From Solenopsis invicta (Eukaryota; Arthropoda; Insecta; Hymenoptera; Formicidae), in NCBI RefSeq assembly GCF_016802725.1, contig NC_052672.1, positions 12,534,710 to 12,598,709 on the forward strand: a DNA stretch of 64,000 bases, in the 5' to 3' direction. The notes beneath the pieces are model-generated. The model was not told the origin of the DNA, did not search any database, and saw nothing but the letters and a program-made list of their open reading frames with translations. Position 1 is the stretch's first letter; each line of letters begins with the position of its first letter. Made by a program: the position numbers and the translations under genes. This document shows positions 47,920 through 58,150 of this stretch, one piece after another.

Positions 47920-50900
47920 CTAAAACAAATAAATTGCGAGTAATACTTTTTTTATGATTATTACATATATTGCTGAAACATTTTTTAAGCATTGCTTTAA
48001 ACTTACGTTGTTTTTCGTCAGGCGTGTTCCATGATATAAGATCGTTATCTTGCAATGCATGTTTGCTCCGCCTCTGTCTTGAGGGCGTCTTGCTACGACG
48101 TACATAAGGAGTCATAGGAAGCACTGGTTTATTCTCGGCACATGCCACACACGTTTCTGTTATAACAAAATATGAATATAAATTTATCGGAATGTATAAT
48201 TATAATCACATATAGTGAGTTTGAAGATATTTACCATCAAATGCAACACTTTTTCGAAGTGATCTCTTTTTTTTAATATTATCCACATTTTCTATATCGT
48301 CCATTAATGTTACTTCTTTTTCTTCTATTGTATTACTCTTATTTGGTGTCATATACTTATTTTCATCTTTTTCCAATAATTTTAATGAATTCTTTCTTGA
48401 TTTCATAGAACTCTTTCTTTCTTTGCTAACACTTGTCCTTTTTGGAGTCATCTGAAAAAGATTATTTGTTTTATCAGTTAATTTTCATTAAAAAATTATA
48501 AATACATTAGATATATGTATGTAATAGTACAGAAAAAATTGTACAAAAGATATTTTTTACACAAATTTACATTTTTTCTGAATGTGTTATTTTATGTTAA
48601 ATATCAAGTATTATAAATACTACAGCGAAAAGTAAATAATATCATTAATAAATATTAACATCATAAGCTTACCATTTTACTAGTTCTGTTACTTTTTGGA
48701 GTATTATTTGTTAGGACAGTTCTATTTCTGAGAACTTTCCTTTCTAAATCAAAATTGTCCATATCATTTGAAATTATTTCATCAGGTATAGCTATTTTAT
48801 CATCTATGTGAGTTTGTGTTAAAAACAAGTCATCATCGTCTTTTTTGTTTGAGGTGTTATGTTCTTTATGTTGAACTCGGTTTCTTAAGCTTTTCCTAGA
48901 TGATGTTATCTCCCCATTATTTTTTAACGATGGTTCTTCAATAGATGTTATATCGGTAAGTGGATGCACAATATCTGAAGTAATCTGAACAGATGATTTA
49001 CGTTTATTTCGTTTTTCTATTGGTACTATGTCAAGTCCTAATTCGCTCATATCGTCAGTACTACTAGAATCTTCAAAGTCTAATCTTTTTTCAACATTAT
49101 CGGGTGGAGACTGATATATCTCATCCAAATCTAAACTGTCTATCCTATTTAATGCAGCAGCTAAACTCAATTTATTCTGCGCTTCTTCGTCAAGAGGGAC
49201 CTCAGTCAAAAATACTGTATCGTCAAAATTGACTTTATGCGCGGACTTTATGCGAGCTTCCTTGCTTTCTAATTCCTCCGATTTCTTTAAGATACTCTTG
49301 CCTGGAGTTTGATCGGAATTAACATATAATATTGTGTCATCTAATTGAACCTCAGGTGTCTTGCATTTTTGACTTATTTTCATAACTATATGTGGACTCC
49401 TCATTCTTTTAGATTTGTCAGAAAATTGCACTTTTTGTACAGAACTTGGTCTAGAGCTCTTGCTTTCATGTCGAGGAGTTGATTTAGTTTCGTTAAGATT
49501 ATTTAGGGATTTGGATCTTCTCGCATTGTGTCGAGTATTGGCGTTTTCTGCAGACATGGTTAAAAACTTTCTATTATCTTTCGGTTTTTCATTTATATGT
49601 ACATCTTGTAATAAATCTTCCATATTCAATGTCCCTGTTTCCTTTTTGGTTTTCTTTCTGGCAGCTGAGATAAAAGATTGTAATTTACTTTGCTTTGATG
49701 ACACAGTTTGATTTTTAGCAGACTTTTGTTTTTTAACAGGCATTCGTTTTTTAACAGGCTTAGCAGTAAGTTCCTCCTCCTGCCATTCTCTGTTTCGACG
49801 TTTTTCCAACTTCTCAAATCGCATGTTACAATCCTCGATCTCTTGGCACGTCATATCCCAAAATCCTTGTAAATCTTCGCATGTAACCAGCATTTCTCCT
49901 TTACCAGTTTCGCAGTCTTGCACCAAACGTCGAAATCTTTGAAACTTTTTATTTATCAGCAAATTTGTCTGTCCAACTGCTTGTTGTATTTCATATGTAG
50001 CATCCTCTGGAATATCCCCCTCTGATCTAATGGCCAGCCATTTCTTACAAAATTCCTGAAGTCTATCTGTTTCTTTGTTCACAAGAAATTTGAAGTATTG
50101 AGCAGTGCGTTCTTCCTCCCGCCATTCTCTGTTTCGACGTTCCTCCAATCTCTCAAATTGCATGTTACAATCCTCGACCTCTTGGTACATCATATCCCAA
50201 AATCCCTGTAAATCTCTGCATGTAACCAACATTTCTCCTTTACCAGTTTCACAATCCTGCACCAAACGTCGAAATCTCTCAAACTTTTTATTTATCAGCA
50301 AATTTATCTGTCCAACTGCTTGTTGTATTTCATATGTGGCATCCTCTGGAACATCCGTCTCTAATCTAATGGCCAGCCATTTCTTACACAATTGCTTAAG
50401 TCTATCTGTTTCCTTGTTCACAAGAAATTTGAAGTACTGAGCAGTGCGCTCCTCTTGTTCCACGCATATGTTTAAATTTTGCATAACAGTATCCTTAGTG
50501 GGAATTTCATCAGATCGACGACCAATACCCAGACGCTGCTGTCCCTCTAGTCTCGAGTTTCTCTTTCCACGGCTTCGAGTAAGGTATGGTGAAAAGACAA
50601 TAAGATCGTTCATAGTATGATTTTCTTTCTCAGAAGATGTAATGATATTTTTTAATGGGGGCGTTTTTGTATCAGTACTTAATGAAGTATTTTTTTCTTG
50701 CTGTGGGTTTTGTACGTCTATTTGATTCTTTTCTTCTTTTAATGACGAGGTTATTGTTATAGTCCTATTCAATTCATTTGAATTATAAATAGGCGATTTA
50801 TTTAAGTTATCTGACGAGTTTCGTTTCTTTAGTGATAATTTTGGACTTGTAAAAGTTTTGAAATTCTTTGTATTATCATCAAAAATTTGTGTATTTGATG

Positions 50901-52340
50901 AAATATATTTTTCTTGTGGTGTTTCTTCTATTGATACAAGACCAAATAGAGATATTTCTTGCAAACCAGATGGAGGCTTAAAACGGTAATCAACAGGAGC
51001 AAATGATTTTTTCATATTAGGAGATGATGTTTTGATACTCTGATGATGTTTTGTCAGCACCAAAGGTAGATTCTTTGCTGCTTGTTTAGCAGCAGCTGCT
51101 TTTGCAAGTAATCGTTTTTCAGTAGCTCTTGTAATTCGTTTCTGGATATGATCTGGTTGCTGTGTTTTCTTTAATGTTTTTGCAGATGTTATAGATTTGC
51201 TTTTCAATAGCGGTGAACATAAAGAGTGGTGAACAACACCAACCTTAAAAGCAGGTTTTTTCGTGATAGTTTCCAACTTCTTTTTTCTGTCTCGTGCTTC
51301 TTTCCATCTTATTAATTTTTTCAGACGCTCATCAGTAATGGTAGATACATCTAAAAATAATAAGTCTGCTTAATATAATAGTATAAACATATACCTAGTT
51401 TATACCAAGCACTTTGATATAAATACTAAGTATTATATCCATATCAAATTGCTTAATATGATTGATATAAACAAATGTATTAAATAATTTAACACAGATA
51501 TAGTACTTATACATATCAAGGTAAACTGAGTAATAAAGCAATTAAGAAAAAGATATAGTTAAGTAAATGTTTAAAATATATGCCTGTTAACTCTCATAAA
51601 TTTCTTACATAGTATACACATGCTATTATACATAATGGGCCATATTTTCAACTCACTTTCATTGATAAACGTATAAATTATTAAATATCAATATATTTTT
51701 ATGTGTAACACTTTTTTTGCTATTAATATATAAATAGCATATTTCCTGTAAAACTATGATGCATATTGCAAGAAAATACATATTTTAATATCAAATTTTT
51801 TATTGTATATTATTAAACTTTCGCATATTTGAAAATTCTATTATAATTATTTGAGATTATTCTACCCAACTATTACAGAATTCAATTTTAATAAAAGGTC
51901 TAAAACAAATATTTATTGAGGCACAAAATATGAAGTAAAGGCACATTTGGTACTCTAGCGTTGTAAACATCATTTCACCTACGTAGTTTATCAAATATTT
52001 AACAAGGTCAAATGATGCTTACAAGCATGTATGGCAAAAAATAAGAACAAAAGCATTTCAATAATAGAAAAAATATACGGCTGAAAATGAAGATAGGCAA
52101 GAAGTTTCGATAGAAATCTCAAACGATCTCTAATTATTCAAGACACATTAAACAGGAATTCTTCCGCTTACCTTGCTTCAAAATCGGTGAAACGCCTGGC
52201 AAGTTGCGGTTCTTGTCGAACGCCCGCGATCTCACTTCCTTACGAGATTTATCGTGGTTGCAGGCGCGCAAAAATCTTCTATGATCCGCGTCACCGAAAC
52301 CTGGACGCGGATTTTTGTACTGCTGCTTAAAATCCGTCAT
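47882..52340 (-). CDS. mars: mars/HURP (DLGAP5 family) spindle protein, five exons, about 1083 aa, with duplicated GKAP domain
   Basis: In other animals HURP/Mars binds microtubules and stabilises kinetochore fibres during spindle assembly. Exons on the minus strand are 52172-52340, 48673-51350, 48235-48451, 48007-48156 and 47882-47919; all junctions keep frame. The N-terminus has the family's basic microtubule-binding coiled region: ITDERLKKLIRWKEARDRKK, then PAFKVG (residues 91-94 FKVG), like the KRGIFKVG of human HURP. The guanylate-kinase-associated (GKAP) domain with DLQGFWDM occurs twice, at residues about 357-469 and 470-582. The rest is low-complexity, Ser/Lys-rich, with SILKKS and NFDDTV motifs typical of mitotic substrates. 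It shares a divergent promoter with delta-tubulin. The family call is firm; residue numbering assumes the last small intron is spliced. Confidence 0.93.
48007..48156 (-). CDS. mars: mars exon 4
   Basis: Follows the acceptor TTATAACAG. It encodes ETCVACAENKPVLPMTPYVR, then RSKTPSRQRRSKHALQDND through TPDEKQ. It ends CAAC|GTAAGT, a strong donor, although the frame stays open beyond it. Confidence 0.75.
48235..48451 (-). CDS. mars: mars exon 3
   Basis: Follows the acceptor TCTTTTTCAG. It encodes MTPKRTSVSKERKSSMKSRK through RKSVAFD and ends GATG|GTAAAT in phase 1. Basic, with several Ser/Thr-Pro sites. Confidence 0.85.
48673..51350 (-). CDS. mars: mars exon 2: main 2.7-kb exon with both GKAP copies
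   Basis: The acceptor TTATTTTTAG is at 51351-51360. The exon is 2678 bp and open throughout. It carries the basic coiled segment, FKVG, both GKAP domains and much of the disordered C-terminal half. It ends AAAATG|GTAAGC in phase 0. Ignoring the upstream coding bases would wrongly start the protein at an internal leucine codon. Confidence 0.93.
49772..50449 (-). repeat. In-frame tandem duplication of the mars GKAP domain (2 x 339 bp)
   Basis: Two copies with period 339 bp (49772-50110 and 50111-50449) encode 113 residues each. About 97 of 113 residues agree. Shared motifs include AQYFKFLVNKETDRL, PEDATYEIQQAVGQ, INKKF, RFRRLVQDCETGKGEMLVTC, DLQGFWDM and NREW. Each copy is close to a complete GKAP homology domain. 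Confidence 0.95.
52172..52340 (-). CDS. mars: mars exon 1: start codon
   Basis: The ATG at 52338-52340 begins MTDFKQQYKNPRPGFGDADH. The exon runs to SPILKQ and ends CAAG|GTAAGC in phase 1. The segment AFDKNRNLPGV corresponds to the short N-terminal conserved motif of HURP proteins. Confidence 0.85.
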
Positions 52341-53007
52341 CCCGTAACAAAAACGCAACGCAAAATACGACGTATACGAGAAAAGTTCAGCACACGTATC
52401 CGTTTAACGGCAGCCCACAACTGAAATCGCTTCAAATTGATGACCAGAGCGCTGAACGTTGGAATGGCGAGAAAGTAGGGGGCCTACAACGATTCCCATT
52501 GGCTCACGTCGGCAAACTCGAAATGGCGAACGCCAGTCGTGCCAACCGGCGATGCAATGGGTGCATCCAGATGTGCGAACGTTTATTGAGAGCGCAAGTA
52601 GTATTTAAAGACGATTGGTTCTTACCTTTAGATTCAGCCAATCATCTTTAATTGCTTACTTACGCTCTCAGTGAGCGGTCGCACATCTGGATGCACCCAT
52701 TGATACACGGAGGCATACTCGACTACTCGAATGATGTTTCTGAACGCAGTCTACCTGTATGGATGTGTGCACCTTTTTGGCGGGAAACGGCGATGGCGCG
52801 ATGTAAATTTCCAATGTTTTCAAAACAACTTTGTAAACATCAGTTCGACGTTTCTTGCATCACATAAGAATCATAATATTCTGATTATTTCAGGTATATC
52901 ATGAACCGTCACTATAAGTTGTGCTCCGCAGCGTCAGAAATACATTTAACAAAGAGCGAGAGCTTGTTGCTGGCGTCGAGTCGTTCACGTCGTAGGATAT
53001 CCGAAGG
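52341..53007. promoter_or_regulatory. Bidirectional promoter between mars and delta-tubulin
   Basis: 667 bp separate the two start codons. On the mars side there is a CHR-like TTTGAA (minus strand, 52431-52436) and a CCAAT box (minus strand, 52498-52502). An inverted repeat (52555-52702) carries a CCAAT facing each gene (52614-52618 minus, 52638-52642 plus). CHR plus CCAAT is the usual layout of cell-cycle genes in other animals; function here is inferred. Confidence 0.55.
52555..52702. repeat. 148-bp imperfect inverted repeat in the shared promoter
   Basis: The left arm (52555-52620) starts CAATGGGTGCATCCAGATGT. The right arm (52636-52702) is its imperfect reverse complement, with about 15 bp of loop between. 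The outer 22 bp are nearly identical. It may be a foldback MITE or a structured promoter element. Confidence 0.85.
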
Positions 53008-53083
53008 ATGCTCACGTTACAGTTCGGACAATGCGGGAATCAACTCGGGTGCGATCTGTTCTCGAAGGTGTCCTCTGACATAG
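52901..53083 (+). other. Upstream ORF overlapping the delta-tubulin start
   Basis: An ATG at 52901 opens 60 codons in a different frame from delta-tubulin and ends 76 bp inside the main coding region. Its predicted peptide resembles nothing known. It matters only if transcription starts upstream of 52901. An acceptor-like TTATTTCAG sits at 52885-52893. Confidence 0.3.
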
Positions 53084-54351
53084 GTAGCTCGAACACCGGC
53101 GTTTCCTATGGCGCAAATTACGAGTACACGGAGAACACGATCGAGAAATGGTTCGACGGAATCGCGGAATGCGGCCGGCACTGTGCTAGGGCGATTCTCG
53201 TCGACACCGAGGAGAAGGTCGTGAAGAAGGTATGCAAGGACGCGAACTCGTCGTGGATCTATCGAACAGGTAACGTCGTTTGTCAATCCGGTGGCGGTTC
53301 CGCCAACAACTGGGCCTATGGCTACACGATAAACAGTCGACGCCTGTCGAACGCCGTGCTGAACGTCACGCGACAAGAGATGGAGAAATTAGATCGTTCT
53401 CAGGGATTTCTCTTGCTCCTTAGTTCAGCCGGAGGCACGGGATCCGGTATAGGAAGTCGCATGGTTGAGCTCCTGCGAGAGGAGTACGAAACTAAACCTA
53501 TTATCGCAACAATTGTATTGCCGTTCACCTTTGGAGAAGTTTGTACTCAGAATTACAATACTATACTGACTCTAGCCAAGTTCTCAGATAGGGCAGATCT
53601 TTCCGTGCTATTCGAGAATGAGCAGATGCACTCTATGTGCACCAATCTGTTGAAGAATTCTAATACAACACTGCATGATATGAATAGTATTATTTCTGAG
53701 AATTTGCTCGCTGTTTTTCAGCCTAGCAATGATGCGAGATGTAATACAAATTTTTTAATATCAAAAATAGCCAATCATCCCAATTTTAGGTTTGTAACAG
53801 TCAAGAGCACTCCACATACTCCTGCAACATCCCTGCAGTATGAGCCAACACACAAGTGGGAGGTGTATATTCGTCATTTGAAGCAAACTCTTCGTGTATC
53901 AAAGTCACAAATGGAATTAACAAACGCCCAACTAAAGACACCAAATCCCACATTAAGCAAAACAACAATGTCTCATGTTTATAGTCCTTGCGTGTCCAAT
54001 GTTCTAGTAACGCGTGGCAAATCTATGGAGAATGATATTATGATGTTGGAAGATTTGCAAACAGAACATCTATACCCAGAGTGGATTACTTTGAATTCTT
54101 TTACTCATTTGCATCAAGAACGTAGGTTTCTGAATCGAGACAAGTTCCTGGCGTTGATCAGCAATAATTCGGAGATACATCGACCATTGGACTTATATCT
54201 AGACAAAGCATGGGGCTCTTACAAATGCGCGGCTTTCTTGCATCAATATAAGCAATTTGGTTTGGAGGAAGATGATTTCTTGGAGGCTTTTGCAAAAATA
54301 GAAAACATAGTGCATGTGTATAAAAGCTTAAAAAGCCATAATGGAAAATGA
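53008..54351 (+). CDS. TUBD1: Delta-tubulin (TUBD1), 447 aa, intronless
   Basis: Delta-tubulin acts in centrioles and basal bodies, where it helps maintain triplet microtubules and sperm axonemes. A single open frame has the tubulin GTPase fold. QCGNQ is at residues 8-12 and binds nucleotide. NNWAYGY is at 100-106 and the signature loop AGGTGSG at 141-147. FGEVCTQNYNTILTL, VLFENEQMH and LLAVFQPSNDA follow. The QNYN-ILTL and SVFQP-like blocks and the divergent C-terminal half fit delta rather than alpha, beta or gamma tubulin. It ends in SHNGK without an acidic tail. An in-frame TAG just upstream of 53008 fixes the start. A missing intron in 1.3 kb suggests either a naturally intronless gene or an old retrocopy that kept function. 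Confidence 0.9.
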   Translation: MLTLQFGQCGNQLGCDLFSKVSSDIGSSNTGVSYGANYEYTENTIEKWFDGIAECGRHCARAILVDTEEKVVKKVCKDANSSWIYRTGNVVCQSGGGSANNWAYGYTINSRRLSNAVLNVTRQEMEKLDRSQGFLLLLSSAGGTGSGIGSRMVELLREEYETKPIIATIVLPFTFGEVCTQNYNTILTLAKFSDRADLSVLFENEQMHSMCTNLLKNSNTTLHDMNSIISENLLAVFQPSNDARCNTNFLISKIANHPNFRFVTVKSTPHTPATSLQYEPTHKWEVYIRHLKQTLRVSKSQMELTNAQLKTPNPTLSKTTMSHVYSPCVSNVLVTRGKSMENDIMMLEDLQTEHLYPEWITLNSFTHLHQERRFLNRDKFLALISNNSEIHRPLDLYLDKAWGSYKCAAFLHQYKQFGLEEDDFLEAFAKIENIVHVYKSLKSHNGK

Positions 54352-54478
54352 ACTTTCTTAGAGCGTCATATTTTATATTCAAAAAAGACATTTTTATTTA
54401 TAAACGCTAATGCATATTTATAATGTGAATTTTAGTATTTAAGAAGCAAAAGGAAAATGAATTAATGAGTCATGTTTA

Positions 54479-54698
54479 TATACTGAGAAAAAAAAGTTGT
54501 TAATTTGATTAAATTTTTTTAATTCAAATATTTATATATTTAAGTTAAATGTATAAATGTTTGAATCAAATATACAAATACTTACAAATACTAAAGTTCA
54601 AATATTTTATGTATTAGAGTTAAATACATAAATACTTGAACTGAAGAAATTTAATCAAATTGAAAAATTTTATCAATTTAACAACTTTTCTCAATGTA
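54479..54698. mobile_element. MITE with TATACTGAGAAAA ends and 6-bp target duplication
   Basis: The 5' end TATACTGAGAAAA is matched by the 3' end TTTTCTCAATGTA in inverted orientation. Perfect TGTTTA direct repeats flank it (54473-54478 and 54699-54704). The 220-bp interior has no coding capacity. It is homologous to the copy at 62011-62206. Confidence 0.8.
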
Positions 54699-55860
54699 TG
54701 TTTACAGAAAAACGTTACAATTTCACAGAATGAACAGAATATAAGTACAATTTAAAAATTTCTAAATATAATTGATACAATATAACTAATAATGTAAAAA
54801 GTTTATTATTTTGTACATACATATTTTAAAAATAAAAAAAGACTGTTTAGATAAAAACATTAAACATCTGTAATGGAAGGTACAAATTTTATCAGTAACG
54901 AATGCGTGATTTATATTTATTAATATTATCTTAGAAATGCGCGAAAATTTACTATTCTGAAGCTTCATAAATTTTTCTAGGAAAAATGAATGTTACCCTT
55001 TCACATTTTTTTTATTGCTGCAGATTTATTTCTGAATTTGTTCCCTTTCTCGACTCTCCTACACGTTTTGCGAATATCGCGTAGGCGCTTACGCGAGGCC
55101 TTGAACATCACGGTCATGGTTACTACGAGATGAAGAGGGATGGACGAGTGGTTGTATGACGTCATTTGGGAATCGACCAGGTTGCGGCTGCCGGCACATG
55201 AAAGAGACTTTCGAGTAGAAGGAAGTAACAGAGGAGGAAGGGTAGACGTCAATAGACGGACGAATGACTGCGATTACTAAAGAAGAAGCGAGATGAGAGA
55301 AAACCAGTCGTGCGATATGACGTGTGTCTCATTCTTCGATATTATGTTCCTTCAGAATGCGCAATTGCGTCTCTATTATAACAGATAGCTATCATTTTAT
55401 ATATATGCATACATATACATGATATCTTCTGCGCAACATGCGCGCGCCTTTCGGTGATAGACGCAGGATCAGGAGACCGACCACCCCATTTCTTGGAAAC
55501 GAGAAAAACGTTTCCAGGAATTGCTACTCATCACCCTGTTACCCTCCCGCGCCAACTCGGAAACGATCCAAGGAGTGATGCTACGGAATCTCGGCGGCGA
55601 ATGAGCTAGGATTCAATCTCGTATCCAGAAAAATATTCGCGTGTTTTTGTTTTGCGTAGTAGAGAGAGAAAGAGAGAGGTACCAATTAGGTTTATAATTT
55701 TCTCGTACAATTGAGTCTGTGCTCTTTACATTTTACCGAAAGCAACGAAATTAAAACACAAAATGAAATTTTTTGATGGTTTTAAATAAAACATTTGATT
55801 TTCTACAATTCAGTCGTTAATACAATTCAATAAATCGAACACAAAAAATATTGCGGGAAA

Positions 55861-56565
55861 AAATATTAACAGCATAGTTAACACAGCAGTTTAATTGAAA
55901 ATAATCTTGTTAACTAATCAATAATGTTAATGAAGCAAACATCATGCTCATGTTCTAATACAATTCTCAGTTATTTATTTCATTAATATTATTGAATTAT
56001 TAAGATTATTTTTCAATTAGATTGCTGTGTTGACTAATGCTATTAGTACATTGTTTTTTGTTTTTGTATAGATACAATATATAATTTTTTATTATTAGCT
56101 AATAATATTAAATTTAATTAATTTTTGTTTAATTAATTTGATTATTTTGAATATAAAAAATCTAACAGTAAATATTTTCTAGAACTGCAAAAAAAATTTG
56201 ATTAAGAATTATTTTTTCATTTTATTTACATAAATATTTCAATTAAAAAATTGTTAACTTGACTGCAAGTAAATAACCCATTAGGACCTTCTGAGTAAAT
56301 AATATTTTTTGTGTTTACAAGTTTTTTTATTTTTTCTGTCAGTGTGCACTAAAAAAATATAATATGAATTAAAACATAGTTTGATTTAATTAAATATCGA
56401 ATCACAGACTGTCACAAATTTAAGCAGTTGATTCATCTAAATTTTTTTCATTCATTAGTATTTGTTACTGTCTTTTAATTTTTTATCTTGGCACTGTTAT
56501 TGAATTAACAAGATATTTCTGATTAGACTGCTGTTGACTTAACGGCATTTTTTTCTCAGTGTATG
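55861..56565. repeat. Cluster of related inverted repeats ending in CTCAGTGTA
   Basis: Arms at about 55865-55935 and 55979-56045 are inverted copies sharing the ACACAGCARTYTAATTGAAA block. A third related copy at about 56491-56565 ends TTTTTTTCTCAGTGTA, the terminus typical of the other MITEs here. This suggests nested or rearranged MITEs. Confidence 0.6.
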
Positions 56566-56980
56566 AAAATCAAACTCCTATATAATTGCTAAAATTACGA
56601 TGTGATTTTTAATTTTTAAAAATTGCATAAGCTTCATTTTATTTCTAATTTATTATTTTTAAAACTTTTTTGTAAACTTTAGAGGATATTCTCCAGAAAA
56701 TAACACGATTTGAAAAACGAGAACGATACTTGATCGTTTTCATATTTCTTTCATATTTTTAATATAACAGTTGCAATTTGTAATTTTGAGTTGATTTATC
56801 TTGGCTTTTCATCAGGTTGAATGCGCAGAGAGAAGGGTCATGGGATACCGGTTTACCGGGATTTACGGGATCGCTGTGGAAAAAGCGACGCGACGTTATT
56901 TTCGCCGTGAATAGATTCGAAAAACGTCTCGTTTCCGGGCTAGGTCGCCGCAAGAGAGGATCAATTCTCGTAGCCGCGAT

Positions 56981-58150
56981 CGCTATCGACGCGACTTGAA
57001 TACAGAGGAGGCGTGGTTTTGGCCGAACAGGAACCTGTTCGCTCTTCGTTCTGCGGTGACCACCGCCGCCGCCGTTCTCTGCACCTCACGCATCACAGCG
57101 TGACGTCGGTGGCAGCGAGCGGCCGCCGTCGCTCGCTCGCTCCACGCTTCACGCCAGTCTCTCCTCTCGTCCCTACCTCCCCCTCTCCAATCGCTCCTTT
57201 TGTCCCGACGATCGGGCGCGCTCTGGCGTCGGAGTTGCGGGACAATGACGCGCCATTTTGTCCAGTATCGGTCGAACGCGTCGCGCGTCGGGGTGTCGCC
57301 GTCGCGGGGTTGTTCGCTGCACGAGCGAGTAAATCGGAGCGGAGCGGCGGTGTGATAACGCATCAGCGCGTGAGCGAGCGCGCGCGCGCGCGCGAGCTCG
57401 GACTCCTTCGCGAGACCGGGTGTAATATGTATTGCGCGTCTCCGCGGTTCATGCCTGTGGCGAAGACGACGACGACGACGACGACGAAGACTTTCCGCGC
57501 GGCGAGCAAGTACCAGCTCACGGGTCGCGCTCGCGGCGAGCCGCTACGACGCTGGATGTAGCGTCGCGACGGCGCTTCGGCAGAAGGAAAGAGGAATAAA
57601 AAGCGAGTTCGAGCGACGCGAGGAGCGTGGATGGCGACGACGACGACGGCGGCTTCGACGATTTTGCTGCAAAGTGCAACAGCAGCAGCAGCAAGAGCAA
57701 TCCCGTTCCTGTTGTCCGCGACAACAACGGCGAGCGGCGTTCAGGTGAGCGTCGAGAGGGTAGCGAGCGCGCCGCTCTGATCGATAAGACACGCGCGCGC
57801 GCGCGCGTCTCTCTTCCCGTTTGTCCTTCTCGTTTCCTCACCCACGCAGGAGGAAACGAGCCGCGCGCTCATCCCTCGATTCCAGCGAGGGGAGCCTCTC
57901 GTTTTGCCGTCCGTATGGCGAGGACGGTGTCTCGGTCGGACGAATTCGCTCGCTCGCGCACTCGCGCTTGTGCAAATCGAGAAAAAGTGAAAGCTTACCT
58001 CGCATCCGCGATCAAGGCGACCGAGCCGCGAGGAACCGTGCGTTTTCTGGCTATCTTTCGCGCTACCGTACATCCGAGACAACACGCGCAGGTGTAATGT
58101 TTACCCCTCGCCCCCGGGGGACGACGAGAAGGTGAATGGGAGATCCGCGG
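56981..58150. promoter_or_regulatory. CpG-rich block, probable promoter region of an unidentified gene
   Basis: GC and CpG content is sharply raised against AT-rich flanks, with CG dinucleotide runs (57380-57400, 57790-57808) and ACG repeats. It resembles the integrin promoter block at 42.7-43.4 kb. Both strands carry long arginine-rich ORFs that look like by-products of high GC. Confidence 0.45.
57631..57744 (+). CDS. Candidate first coding exon of an unidentified plus-strand gene
   Basis: An ATG opens 38 codons (MATTTTAASTILLQS, then ATAAAARAIPFLLSA and GVQ) ending exactly at CAG|GTGAGC, a consensus donor in phase 0. The hydrophobic AIPFLLSA stretch could be a signal or targeting peptide. 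Part of it comes from an ACG repeat, so it may be chance. No following exon is visible to base 64000. Confidence 0.22.

Larger units (their letters stand above)
54352..56980. other. AT-rich intergenic sequence with MITE-like repeats
   Basis: Contains a MITE (54479-54698) and a cluster of related palindromic segments (55861-56565). A more GC-rich stretch at about 55.0-55.6 kb has a minus-strand ORF of 54 codons from its first ATG, ending in a basic tail, but I do not recognise it. No gene is supported. Confidence 0.6.

Noticed and set aside
51274..51276. Leucine codon as start of the 871-codon mars ORF
   Set aside because: The exon continues upstream in frame to an acceptor at 51351-51352 and joins an ATG-bearing exon at 52172-52340.
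57013..57561. 182-codon plus-strand ORF in the CpG-rich block
   Set aside because: It opens at GTG and is Arg/Ser/Thr-rich; several other frames are equally open here, as expected at high GC.
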